A stretch of 64,000 bases of DNA from Sphaerimonospora thailandensis. GTDB taxonomy: Bacteria; Actinomycetota; Actinomycetes; Streptosporangiales; Streptosporangiaceae. Below, in pieces: positions 1 to 7,663 of this stretch. The first letter of the stretch is position 1. The number at the start of each line of letters is the position of its first letter. The stretch spans positions 1-64,000 of the forward strand of contig NZ_BOOG01000002.1 of assembly GCF_016863115.1 (NCBI RefSeq). Reading direction: 5' to 3'. Position numbers and translations under genes: made by a program. The notes under the pieces are model-generated. The model did no database searches, was not told where the DNA came from, and worked only from the letters and a program-made list of their open reading frames with translations.

Positions 1-106
1 CGGCGAGCGCGCCGACGATGGCCGTGGACGCGAGAGCCGCCGACCACCTGGCGACGAACTTGGAGGCGGGCGTGGAGGCGACCTGGGGGAAAACCCGGAC
101 CGTCAT
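1..106 (-). CDS. N-terminus of a secreted or membrane protein (cut by window edge)
   Basis: Only the first 35 codons are present. An ATG at 106 is preceded by an AAAGGG ribosome-binding site about 8 nt upstream. The peptide begins MTVRVFPQVAS and continues with a basic stretch (KFVARW) and then a hydrophobic alanine-rich run (SAALASTAIVGALA), the shape of a signal peptide or first membrane helix. Nine-membered enediyne clusters usually encode a secreted apoprotein that binds the chromophore, and such proteins start with a comparable leader, so this is a candidate; that is inference from position and leader type only. An exported enzyme or a transporter would look the same at this length. Confidence 0.55.
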   Translation of the reverse strand, partial: MTVRVFPQVASTPASKFVARWSAALASTAIVGALA

Positions 107-265
107 GTCGGTTCACCCTTTCCAGTGGGCTGTGAGTTCTTCCTTCCACCTCCAACTCTGCGCTTCTCACAGCCCTGCTACCAGGCGATTCAGCAGCAGC
201 AAGTTGTCTGGGCGCTGCAGCTTACTGCCAGATCCGAACGGTCGGACCGCCACGGCCCCGCCGGG

Positions 266-1903
266 TCAAAGGGGCGTGTTGCCGTGCTTGCGCCGGACCG
301 GCTCCTCGCGCTTGTCGCGCAGCATGGCCAGCCCACGGGCGACCGCCGCCCGCGTCTCGGCGGGGTCGATCACGTCGTCGACCAGCCCGCGTTCCGCGGC
401 GTAGTGCGGGTGCACCAGCTCGCGCGAGTACCGCTCGACCAGCTCGGCGCGCAGCGCGGCGGGATCGGCGGCGGCGGCGAGCTCCCTGCGGTGGACGACG
501 TCCACCGCGCCCTCTGCGCCCATCACGGCGATCTCGTTCGTCGGCCAGGCCAGCGACAGATCCGTGCCGACCGAACGCGAGTCCATGACGATGTAGGCTC
601 CGCCGTACGCCTTGCGGAGGATCACCTGGATCCGCGGCACGGTCGCCTCGCAGTACGCGTACAGCAGCTTGGCGCCGTGCCGGATGGCGCCGGCGTGCTC
701 CTGATCGGCCCCGGGGAGGAAGCCGGGCACGTCCACCAGCGTCACCAGCGGAATGCCGAAGGCGTCGCAGAACCGCACGAACCTGGCGGCCTTCTGGGAG
801 GCCGCGACGTCCAGCACACCGGCGAGCACGATCGGCTGGTTGGCGACCACCCCGACGACCTCGCCGTCGATCCTGGCCAGCGCGCAGACCACGTTGGCCG
901 CCCAGGTCTCGTGCAGTTCGATGAAGTCGCCGTCGTCCACCAGTTCCGCGATGACCATGCGCATGTCGTACGGCTCGCTCGGCTCGACGGGGACGATGTC
1001 GGCCAGTCGGGGCCTCAGGTCGTCGGCCGCGCCGCTGGAGGGTCCGGGCGGGGCCGGTTCCAGGTTGTTGCCCGGCAGCATCGAGACGAGATACCGCACG
1101 TCCTCCAGGCAGCTCTCCTCGTCGTCGTGGACGAACGTGGCCACCCCCGACCGCGTCGCGTGCACGTGCGCTCCCCCCAGCTCCGCGTGGCTGAGCCGCT
1201 GTCCGGTCACGGCCTCCACCACGTCCGGCCCGGTCAGGTACAGCTGGGCGGTGCCGGCGACCATGAAGGTGAAGTCGGCCAGCGCCGCGGAATAGGCGGC
1301 GCCGCCGGCGCACGGCCCCAGCACGACGCTGATCTGCGGGATCACACCCGAGGCGCGGACGCTGCGCTGGAAGATGCCCCCGTACCCGTTGAGCGACATC
1401 ACCCCCTCCTGGATCCGCGCGCCCCCGCTGTCGTTCAGGCCGATGAACGGCGATCCGGTGGAGATCGCGAGGTCCATGACCTTCTGGATCTTCAGCGCGT
1501 GCGCCTCGCCCAGCGATCCCCCGAAGATGGTGAAGTCCTGTGCGTACACGAAGACCCGGCGGCCGTGAATGGTGCCGGAGCCGGTGACCACCCCGTCAGT
1601 GTGCGGGCGGCGGTCGTCCATCCCCATGCCGTGCGCCCGGTGCCGGCGATACATGTCGATCTCGACGAACGAATCCTCGTCGAGCAGGAGGTCCAGCCGC
1701 TCTCTGGCCGTGAGCTTGCCGAGCGCGTGCTGACGCTGGACGCCGATGCGACGGCCCGCCGTGATCTCGTCGCGCAGGGCGTCCCGCTCCTTGCGCAGCA
1801 GCCGCATGGAACGCGGGGGTGCCGGTGGGGGCGGCGTCGCTTCGGCCGGCGCACCGCCGGCGGGCTCGATCAGCGGCGCCCAGTCGAGCTCCGAGGTGGT
1901 CAT
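266..1903 (-). CDS. acyl-CoA carboxylase, carboxyltransferase (beta) subunit
   Basis: About 545 residues, the usual length of biotin-dependent acyl-CoA carboxyltransferase subunits (PccB/AccB family), which move CO2 from carboxybiotin to an acyl-CoA. Both crotonase-like lobes are present: the N-lobe motif GPCAGGAAYSAA and the C-lobe motif KAYGGAYIVMDS, with DVPGFLPGADQEHAGAIRHG between. In Streptomyces PccB/AccB enzymes the residue after KAYGGAY/KAFGGAY affects acyl choice: Asp favours propionyl-CoA, Ile allows acetyl-CoA. Here it is Ile, so malonyl-CoA supply for the enediyne synthase is a reasonable role. A biotin-carrying alpha subunit is not in the window. Tandem ATGs lie at 1906 and 1903; the second has better spacing to GGGGAGGAG. 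It follows the regulator gene by about 30 nt. Confidence 0.9.
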   Translation of the reverse strand: MTTSELDWAPLIEPAGGAPAEATPPPPAPPRSMRLLRKERDALRDEITAGRRIGVQRQHALGKLTARERLDLLLDEDSFVEIDMYRRHRAHGMGMDDRRPHTDGVVTGSGTIHGRRVFVYAQDFTIFGGSLGEAHALKIQKVMDLAISTGSPFIGLNDSGGARIQEGVMSLNGYGGIFQRSVRASGVIPQISVVLGPCAGGAAYSAALADFTFMVAGTAQLYLTGPDVVEAVTGQRLSHAELGGAHVHATRSGVATFVHDDEESCLEDVRYLVSMLPGNNLEPAPPGPSSGAADDLRPRLADIVPVEPSEPYDMRMVIAELVDDGDFIELHETWAANVVCALARIDGEVVGVVANQPIVLAGVLDVAASQKAARFVRFCDAFGIPLVTLVDVPGFLPGADQEHAGAIRHGAKLLYAYCEATVPRIQVILRKAYGGAYIVMDSRSVGTDLSLAWPTNEIAVMGAEGAVDVVHRRELAAAADPAALRAELVERYSRELVHPHYAAERGLVDDVIDPAETRAAVARGLAMLRDKREEPVRRKHGNTPL

Positions 1904-1934
1904 CATGCTCCTCCCCACGCCGCTGTACGGGCGT

Positions 1935-2921
1935 TCAGATCCAGTTCTCCTCCTTGGCCCGCAGCGCGGCCTGGAAGCGGTTGACCGCGCCGAGCCGGGC
2001 CATGAGGTCGGCGACATAGCGACGGTAGGTCCGGACGGACACCTCGATCTCGCGCGCGGCGATCTCGTCCTTGTCCGCCGTCGCCATCACCGCCAGAACC
2101 CGCCGCTCCAGGTCGGACAGCAGCGGCGGTTCCTTGGACGGCTCGGTGTACTCCCGGATGTCGGTGGCGGCCTCCCACACCCCGTCGAAGTAGGCGACCA
2201 GCTGGGAGACCAGACCCGGCTCCCGGACCAGCAGCGCGCCACGTGCGCTCTCCTGCGGGTGGATCGGCACGACGGCCACGCTCCGATCAAAGACGATCAT
2301 GCGGTCGATCGACTCCTCCGTGATGCGCACCTCACCGCCCAGGCTGCGAAGATCACGCAGATAGGCGAGCATCAGCGGATCCTCGATCGCCCGGGGGTTG
2401 TAGACCGCCTTCACCGAGAGGCCGCGGCGCAGCGAGCGGGTGTCCAGGGGGAGCGCCGTCTCGATGGCGGTCCGGGAGAGCGGGCCGCCCGGATGCAGGC
2501 ACAGCGTCTCCTTGTAGGAGAAGAACCCGAGATCGTCGATCCGCTGGCGGACCCGTTCAAGCCCCTCCACCCGCTCGATGTCGAGCGCCGTGCTGCTCCG
2601 CTCGCCCTGCTGCCGGTCCTCCATGAAGACCGCGATGGCGTCGCGGGCCGCGAGGACACGCCTGATCTCGGAGTTGAGTTCGTTGAGTCGTCGTTCGATG
2701 AGGCGTTCGATGCCGATCCTCGGCTCGGTGGCCACGACCCGGTGCCGGTCGGTGAGATCGAGCAGAGACAGCCGTTCGAGCTCCTCGACGGCCGCCTCGA
2801 CCGTGTCCGCGTCGACGCCGAGTGCCCGGCGGGCCGAGCCGACTCCCTCGTCGCGATGCCGGAGAAAGTACCGGTAAATCTCCACCGCTACGGCCGAGAT
2901 GCCGATGACCGTAACGTCCAC
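1935..2921 (-). CDS. two-HTH transcriptional regulator (TrmB-like N-terminus, LuxR-type C-terminus)
   Basis: 328 residues. The first 70 look like a winged helix of the TrmB/helical type (a leading EIYRYFLRH helix and a short recognition region). A helical middle follows (ERLIERRLNELNSEIRRVL), and the last 65 residues form a LuxR-like HTH (LLSDLERRVLAVMATADKDEIAA). The middle domain has no phosphoacceptor or ATPase motif, so it is an unorthodox LuxR-family regulator. It starts with GTG at 2921 behind GGGAGGTGA. A copy of the cluster-wide 15-bp box lies 113 nt upstream, so it may control itself and be the factor that reads the box; that link is inference. It is followed closely by the carboxyltransferase gene. 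Confidence 0.8.
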   Translation of the reverse strand: MDVTVIGISAVAVEIYRYFLRHRDEGVGSARRALGVDADTVEAAVEELERLSLLDLTDRHRVVATEPRIGIERLIERRLNELNSEIRRVLAARDAIAVFMEDRQQGERSSTALDIERVEGLERVRQRIDDLGFFSYKETLCLHPGGPLSRTAIETALPLDTRSLRRGLSVKAVYNPRAIEDPLMLAYLRDLRSLGGEVRITEESIDRMIVFDRSVAVVPIHPQESARGALLVREPGLVSQLVAYFDGVWEAATDIREYTEPSKEPPLLSDLERRVLAVMATADKDEIAAREIEVSVRTYRRYVADLMARLGAVNRFQAALRAKEENWI

Positions 2922-3034
2922 GGCTCACCTCCCGGTAAAGCGACCGAACCCAGGGGTGACTTCGGGCTGCCCCCACTGCCGCAAGAGAATCAATAATCCT
3001 ATTCCTAAAAATACCTGAACACGGATGGCCGCCA

Positions 3035-3049
3035 TATCTTTAGCATTGC
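3035..3049 (-). promoter_or_regulatory. regulon box copy 1 (regulator gene)
   Basis: The gene strand reads GCAATGCTAAAGATA, one mismatch from the consensus GCAAYNNNRRAGRTG. It lies 113 nt before the GTG of the two-HTH regulator. Confidence 0.6.
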
Positions 3050-3069
3050 GTTTCTCTGGAAATCAAGAA

Positions 3070-3132
3070 GGTGCACCTGACCCGCGCGGATCCGCTTTCT
3101 GGAATGGAATCCGCGGAGGAGTCGGGTGCACC
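3070..3132. repeat. paired GGTGCACC palindromes forming a possible hairpin
   Basis: Two copies of the self-complementary octamer GGTGCACC (3070-3077 and 3125-3132) flank CGCGGAT and its complement ATCCGCG, so the segment can fold into an interrupted hairpin. It may terminate the operon ending at 3170, act as an operator for the regulator gene, or both. Confidence 0.45.
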
Positions 3133-3169
3133 GTCTTGGGGATGCTCGCCGCGGCGGCCGGCGGCGAAG

Positions 3170-4345
3170 CTACACCAGTGCCTCAGCCGGGCCGTACGCC
3201 GGCACCGCCTGGCGGATGATCTCGCAGATGCCGCTGATCTCGGCGGGGCCGATGGCCGGGCCGGTGGGCAGCGAGAGCACCCGGTCGGTCAGCGCCTCGG
3301 TGCGCGGCAGCGGAAGGGGCGCGTGCCGGGACGTGTTCGACCGGTAGGGCTCGTCCAGGTGGCAGCCGGGGTCGAAGTAGCGGCGCGACAGCACGTTGTG
3401 CCCGAGCAGGATGTCGTTCACGACGTCACGGTGCACTCCGGCGACCTCGGCGTCGATCTCGATGACGACGTACTGGTAGTTCGCGTGTTCGTCCGGTGCC
3501 ATCGGCCGTACCCGCACCCCCGCCACGCCCGCGAGGCCCTCTTCGTAGTGGCCGTGGTTGCGCCGGTTGACCTCGATCAGGCTGTCCATGGCCTCGAGCG
3601 CCGTCAGTCCCATGGCGGCGCAGATCTCGTTCATCCGCGCGACCGTGCCCGGTCCGGCCACCCGGTGTTCGGCGTCGAGGCCCTGCTGTCGCATGGCCCT
3701 GGCCCGCTCCGCCAGTTCGTCGTCGTTGGTGACGATCGCGCCGCCTTCGAACGTGTTGATGAACTTGGTGGCGTGGAAGCTGAAGATCTCCGCCGAGCCG
3801 AACCCGCCTATCGGCCTTCCCCGGTACGTGCATCCGAGGGCGTGGGCGGCGTCGAACAACAGTGGGATCCCGTACCGCCGGGCGAGCGCCGACAGGCCCT
3901 CGATGTCACAGGGGTACCCGAAGACGTGTACGCCGAGGATGCCGCGGGTGTTCGGGCCGATCAACCGCTCGACGTGCGCCACGTCGGCGGTCCCCGTCTC
4001 CTCGTCCACGTCGCAGAAGACCGGCACGATGCCGATCCACTCCAGGGCGTGGGCCGTCGCCACCCAGGTGAAGGAGGGGACGATGACCTCGTCTCCGGCC
4101 CTGATCCCGGCCGCCTTCGCGGCGATCTGGATCCCGGTGGTCGCGTTGCACGTCGTGACGCAGTGCCTGGCGCCCGTCAGCGCGGCGATCCGCGCTTCGA
4201 ACTCGCGCACCAGCGGTCCGTTGTTGGTGAGCCACAGACGATCGAGAGCGCCGTTGATCCGTTCCATGAGGCGAACCCTGTCTCCCACATTCGGGAGTCC
4301 CACATGGAGCGGCTCGGCGAACAGGGGCGTGGCAGTGGAGGGCAT
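3170..4345 (-). CDS. NDP-sugar aminotransferase (DegT/DnrJ/EryC1 family)
   Basis: 391 residues, a typical length. PLP-dependent aminotransferase of the sugar family that converts a keto-sugar nucleotide to an aminosugar. The PLP lysine is in FSFHATKFIN (about K194), followed by TFEGGAIVTND. An aspartate for the pyridine nitrogen is in PLLFDAAHALG. With the downstream-acting N- and C-methyltransferases it should install the amine of an aminosugar, as SgcA4-type enzymes do in C-1027. The ATG at 4345 follows AAAGGCGG. A GTG at 4384 overlapping the previous stop codon is the alternative start. Last gene of the operon. Confidence 0.9.
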   Translation of the reverse strand: MPSTATPLFAEPLHVGLPNVGDRVRLMERINGALDRLWLTNNGPLVREFEARIAALTGARHCVTTCNATTGIQIAAKAAGIRAGDEVIVPSFTWVATAHALEWIGIVPVFCDVDEETGTADVAHVERLIGPNTRGILGVHVFGYPCDIEGLSALARRYGIPLLFDAAHALGCTYRGRPIGGFGSAEIFSFHATKFINTFEGGAIVTNDDELAERARAMRQQGLDAEHRVAGPGTVARMNEICAAMGLTALEAMDSLIEVNRRNHGHYEEGLAGVAGVRVRPMAPDEHANYQYVVIEIDAEVAGVHRDVVNDILLGHNVLSRRYFDPGCHLDEPYRSNTSRHAPLPLPRTEALTDRVLSLPTGPAIGPAEISGICEIIRQAVPAYGPAEALV

Positions 4346-4380
4346 GAGTTGGCCGCCTTTCAACCGGAAGGGACGCGGAG

Positions 4381-5112
4381 TCACTTGCGCACACCGACGA
4401 AAAGCCCTGGGCTGTTCGGCCGGCCGTCCGCGAGCTGGAAGCCCGGGACGAACTCGGCGGTGCAGCCGGCGTCCTCGAGCGCCGACGCGTACTCCTCATG
4501 GGTGAACAGGCTCGAGAAGAGGACCTCGGAGAACTCGCGGAACCCGGAGGCCTCGGCGACCCTGAACCTGACCTCCAGCCGGCTCTTCGAGCCGTGCCTG
4601 GTGGAGTGGGTCATCCGTGAGATCACCCGGCCCTCCTCGACGAGCATGTGGCCCCCGACGTGTCCGTCGAGGAAGTTGTCCGGGAAGTACCAGGGCTCCA
4701 CGACCAGGACCCCGCCCGGGACCAGATGCGCGGCCATGCGGCCGACCGCGGCCCTCAGTTCCTCAACGGAGTCCAGTTCGCCGACGGCGTTGCCCATGGA
4801 GGTCACGGCGTCGAACGTTCGCCCGAGATCGAAGTCGCGCATGTCCCCGGGATGGACGTCCACCGCCGGGAGCCTGTCCTTTGCGACCGCACGCATCCCG
4901 GAGGAGAGCTCCAGGCCCTCGGCATGGTCGAAGAGCTTGACGAAGGTCTCCAGATGGGCGCCCGTGCCGCAGGCGACGTCGAGCAGCGATTTCGCGGCCG
5001 GGAACCGGGATCGGATCAGCCGGGCCAGCTGCGCGGCCTCCGCCTCGAAGTCCTTGCCACGGCTGCGGAAGACCAGGTCGTACAGTTCGGCGTGGTCGGG
5101 TCCGTATTCCAT
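4381..5112 (-). CDS. SAM-dependent sugar N-methyltransferase
   Basis: 243 residues. Class I methyltransferase with LDVACGTGAHLE as the SAM-binding glycine motif (about residues 43-54) and the N-terminal pattern ELYDLVFRSRGKDFEAEA seen in TylM1/DesVI-type dTDP-aminosugar N-methyltransferases. It would mono- or dimethylate the amine made by the neighbouring aminotransferase (SgcA5-like role). The ATG at 5112 is preceded by AAGGGAGA. Sandwiched between the C-methyltransferase and aminotransferase genes. Confidence 0.88.
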   Translation of the reverse strand: MEYGPDHAELYDLVFRSRGKDFEAEAAQLARLIRSRFPAAKSLLDVACGTGAHLETFVKLFDHAEGLELSSGMRAVAKDRLPAVDVHPGDMRDFDLGRTFDAVTSMGNAVGELDSVEELRAAVGRMAAHLVPGGVLVVEPWYFPDNFLDGHVGGHMLVEEGRVISRMTHSTRHGSKSRLEVRFRVAEASGFREFSEVLFSSLFTHEEYASALEDAGCTAEFVPGFQLADGRPNSPGLFVGVRK

Positions 5113-5185
5113 CAGATCTCCCTTGGGGACGGGACGACCCTGATCGGGTCGGCGCGAGGTGGCGGCGCTGGACGTGCCGTGCCGG

Positions 5186-6529
5186 TCAGACGGACTCCAG
5201 GAAGGACTCCAGGACGGACTCGGCGGAGACGATCCGCGGTTCCGGGATCGGCACGATGAAGCGCCCACCGTCCTCCAGGAACCGCCGCTCCTTGCGGATG
5301 ATCTCCTCGGCGTAGTTCCAGGCGAGCAGGAGGTAGTAGTCCGGCGGGTTCGAGCGCGCCTGCTCCGGCGACCGCACCGGGATGTGCGTGCCGGGCAGCA
5401 GCTTGCCGTGCTTCAGCGGGGTCGTGTCGCTGCAGAACTCGATCTCCCGGGGGCCGAGGCCGCAGAACTGCAGGAGCGCGGTGCCCTTGGACGGGGCTCC
5501 GTAGCCGGCCACCCGCTTGCCGCGCGCCGCCAGGTCGCGTACGAGGTCGCCGACGCCGGCCAGCACCCGCCTGGTCCGCGCGGCGAACTCGAGGTAGGCG
5601 CTGTCATCGGTCAGCCCGCGCTCCTGCTCCAGCGCGACCAGCTCGGCGACCACCGGCATCGGCCGCCGACCCGCCGTCACCCGCGACGCCATCACGACGA
5701 TCGAACCGCCGTGCACGGCGACCCGCTCGGCGTCCACGATGTGGAGGCCGTGCGCCGCGAACAGACGGCTCAGCGTGGTGATCGAGAAGTAGGAGGCGTG
5801 CTCGTGGTAGATCGTGTCGAACTGGTTCTCCTCGATCAGGTTCACCAGGTACGGCACCTCGATGACGAGCAGGCCGTCGGGGGCGAGCACGGCCTCGACG
5901 CCGTCGAGCACGTTGTGCACGTTCTCGATGTGCGCGAAGCACTGCCGTCCGAGCACGAGCTTGGCCTGACCGAAGTCCCGCGCCACCCGGGCGCCCTCGG
6001 CGGCGCCGAAGAACGCGGCGATCGAGGGGATTCCCTGGTCGTTGGCGACCTGGACGAGGTTCTTCGCCGGGTCGACGCCCACCACCCGCTGGCCGCCCTC
6101 CTGGAACAGGGCCAGCTGGGTGCCGATGTTGCTGCCCATCTCGACGACCAGGTCGCCCGCGTCGAGCCCGGCCCGCCGTACGCACAGATCGGCGATGTGG
6201 CGCATGTGCCCGGCCATCAGGTCGGAGTCCGACGAGACGTACACGTAGTGGCTGAAGAGCGCCTCGGGGTCGATGGTGTGCCGGATGCTCATGAGCCGGC
6301 AGTCCCGGCACACGCCCACCTCCAGCGGGTAGGCCGGCTCGTCCTCGGGCACGGCGGCCGGGTCGAGGAACCCGTTCGCCAGCGGCGTGGATCCGAAGGA
6401 GATCACGTCGAGCCAGTCGTTCCCCCCGCAGACGCGGCAGTTCTCAACCCACCTGACCATGTCCTGCATGTCGGCGTCCTGCATGTCGGCGTCCTGCATG
6501 TCGGCGTCCTGCATGTCGGCGTCCTGCAT
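5186..6529 (-). CDS. NDP-hexose C-methyltransferase
   Basis: About 447 residues, the three-part layout of TylC3/SgcA3-type enzymes. An N-terminal zinc-binding domain has CRVCGG and CRDCR; a SAM domain has VVEMGSNIGTQL; the C-terminal domain (AGYGAPSKGTALLQFCGLG) is typical of the family. It adds a methyl branch to a keto-sugar. The first ATG at 6529 has AGGAGA at good spacing, but the N-terminus is four copies of MQDAD plus MQDM, encoded by 15-bp repeats each with an in-frame ATG. The conserved part begins only at MVRWVENCRVCGG (ATG at 6460), so any of six start codons could be used. Confidence 0.9.
   Translation of the reverse strand: MQDADMQDADMQDADMQDADMQDMVRWVENCRVCGGNDWLDVISFGSTPLANGFLDPAAVPEDEPAYPLEVGVCRDCRLMSIRHTIDPEALFSHYVYVSSDSDLMAGHMRHIADLCVRRAGLDAGDLVVEMGSNIGTQLALFQEGGQRVVGVDPAKNLVQVANDQGIPSIAAFFGAAEGARVARDFGQAKLVLGRQCFAHIENVHNVLDGVEAVLAPDGLLVIEVPYLVNLIEENQFDTIYHEHASYFSITTLSRLFAAHGLHIVDAERVAVHGGSIVVMASRVTAGRRPMPVVAELVALEQERGLTDDSAYLEFAARTRRVLAGVGDLVRDLAARGKRVAGYGAPSKGTALLQFCGLGPREIEFCSDTTPLKHGKLLPGTHIPVRSPEQARSNPPDYYLLLAWNYAEEIIRKERRFLEDGGRFIVPIPEPRIVSAESVLESFLESV
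6467..6529 (-). repeat. 15-bp tandem repeat, each unit with an in-frame ATG
   Basis: On the gene strand ATGCAGGACGCCGAC occurs four times, then ATGCAGGAC ATG. Starts lie at 6529, 6514, 6499, 6484, 6469 and 6460. Only the first unit sits behind the ribosome-binding site AGGAGA, so gain or loss of units shifts the N-terminus without breaking the frame. Confidence 0.9.
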
Positions 6530-6625
6530 GTCGTCTCCTGATTCTTGTCGTGCCTGTTTCGCATGTGCGCGTACCGGGGGCCCCGAAGGCGCCCCCAAAG
6601 GCGTTCGCGATCGGCGGCCGGGCCG

Positions 6626-7645
6626 TCAGACGGCCGGGATCATGACGCGGCCGGCGGCCGCTCCGGGCATCACCCGTTCCTTCAGTGGCTCCCACCAGGA
6701 GCGGTTGTCGCGGTACCACTCGACGGTGGCGGCCAGGCCGTCCTCGAACGAGACGAGGGGGACGTAGCCGAGCTCCCGCTGGATCTTGGAGATGTCCAGT
6801 GAGTACCGCAGGTCGTGTCCCTGGCGGTCCGGCACGTGATCGACCATGTCCCAACCGGCGCCGACCGCCTCGAGCAGCCGTGCGGTGAGCTGCATGTTGG
6901 TGAGCTCGGTGCCGCCGCCGATGTGATAGACCTCGCCGGCGCGGCCGGAGCGCAGCACCAGCTGAATGGCCCGGCAGTGATCGGACACGTGCAGCCAGTC
7001 CCGCATGTTGCCGCCGTCGCCGTACAGCGGCACTGGTCTGCCGTCGAGCAGGTTGGTGACGAACAGCGGAATCACCTTCTCCGGGAACTGATAGTGCCCG
7101 TAGTTGTTCGTGCACCTGGTCACCACGACGTCGAGGCCGAACGTACGGTGGAACGCCAGCGCGAGCAGATCACCGCCGGCCTTGGTCGCGGCGTAGGGCA
7201 CGTTCGGCGCCGGCGGCGACTCCTCGGTCCAGGACCCCGTCGTGATGGATCCGTACACCTCATCGGTCGAGACGTGCACGAACCGGCCGACGCGGTGCCG
7301 CAGGGCGGCCTCGAGCAGCAGTTCGGTGCCGAGCACATTCGTCCTGGCGAACTCGGCGGCACTGACGATCGAGCGATCCACGTGCGTCTCGGCGGCGAAG
7401 TGCACGACGGCGTCGTGCCCGGCCACCACCTCGTCCACCAGCAGCGGGTCACAGATGTCACCGTGGACGAACCGGAAGCCCGGGTGGCCGGCCACCGGAG
7501 CCAGATTCGCCATATTTCCTGAATATGTAAGCTTGTCCAGAACGGTCACCCGGGTGTCGGCGGAGTCCGGCAGTTCACCTCGCAGCGTGGCCCGGACGAA
7601 CTCCGAACCGATGAATCCGGCGCCGCCGGTTACCAGGATCCTCAT
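6626..7645 (-). CDS. rfbB: dTDP-glucose 4,6-dehydratase
   Basis: 339 residues. Extended SDR enzyme with GGAGFIGSEFV (NAD binding), the family signature HFAAETHVDRSI, HVSTDEVYGS and the catalytic PYAATK. TRCTNNYGHYQFPEK is specific to RfbB-type enzymes and not to UDP-glucuronate decarboxylases. It makes dTDP-4-keto-6-deoxyglucose, the branch point for the deoxysugar. ATG at 7645 behind AAGGAGG. The cluster's own dTDP-glucose synthase gene (42158-42558) is broken, so the substrate must come from another copy. Confidence 0.93.
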   Translation of the reverse strand: MRILVTGGAGFIGSEFVRATLRGELPDSADTRVTVLDKLTYSGNMANLAPVAGHPGFRFVHGDICDPLLVDEVVAGHDAVVHFAAETHVDRSIVSAAEFARTNVLGTELLLEAALRHRVGRFVHVSTDEVYGSITTGSWTEESPPAPNVPYAATKAGGDLLALAFHRTFGLDVVVTRCTNNYGHYQFPEKVIPLFVTNLLDGRPVPLYGDGGNMRDWLHVSDHCRAIQLVLRSGRAGEVYHIGGGTELTNMQLTARLLEAVGAGWDMVDHVPDRQGHDLRYSLDISKIQRELGYVPLVSFEDGLAATVEWYRDNRSWWEPLKERVMPGAAAGRVMIPAV

Positions 7646-7663
7646 GCCTGCCTCCTTGAGTTC

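Larger units (their letters stand above)
2922..3169. other. regulator promoter and 3' end of the sugar/aryl operon
   Basis: No gene is seen here. The stretch between 2985 and 3070 is unusually AT-rich for this region and would hold the promoter of the minus-strand regulator gene. It carries one 15-bp regulon box (3035-3049) and two copies of the palindrome GGTGCACC. The operon that ends with the aminotransferase gene at 3170 must terminate here. Confidence 0.6.

Noticed and set aside
125-1984. Long plus-strand frame opposite the carboxyltransferase
   Set aside because: Shadow of the minus-strand gene; low-complexity, no ribosome-binding site or recognisable motif.
6626-7645. UDP-glucuronate decarboxylase, as in the maduropeptin pentose pathway
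   Set aside because: The sequence carries RfbB-specific motifs (TNNYGHYQFPEK) and no UDP-glucose dehydrogenase gene is present.
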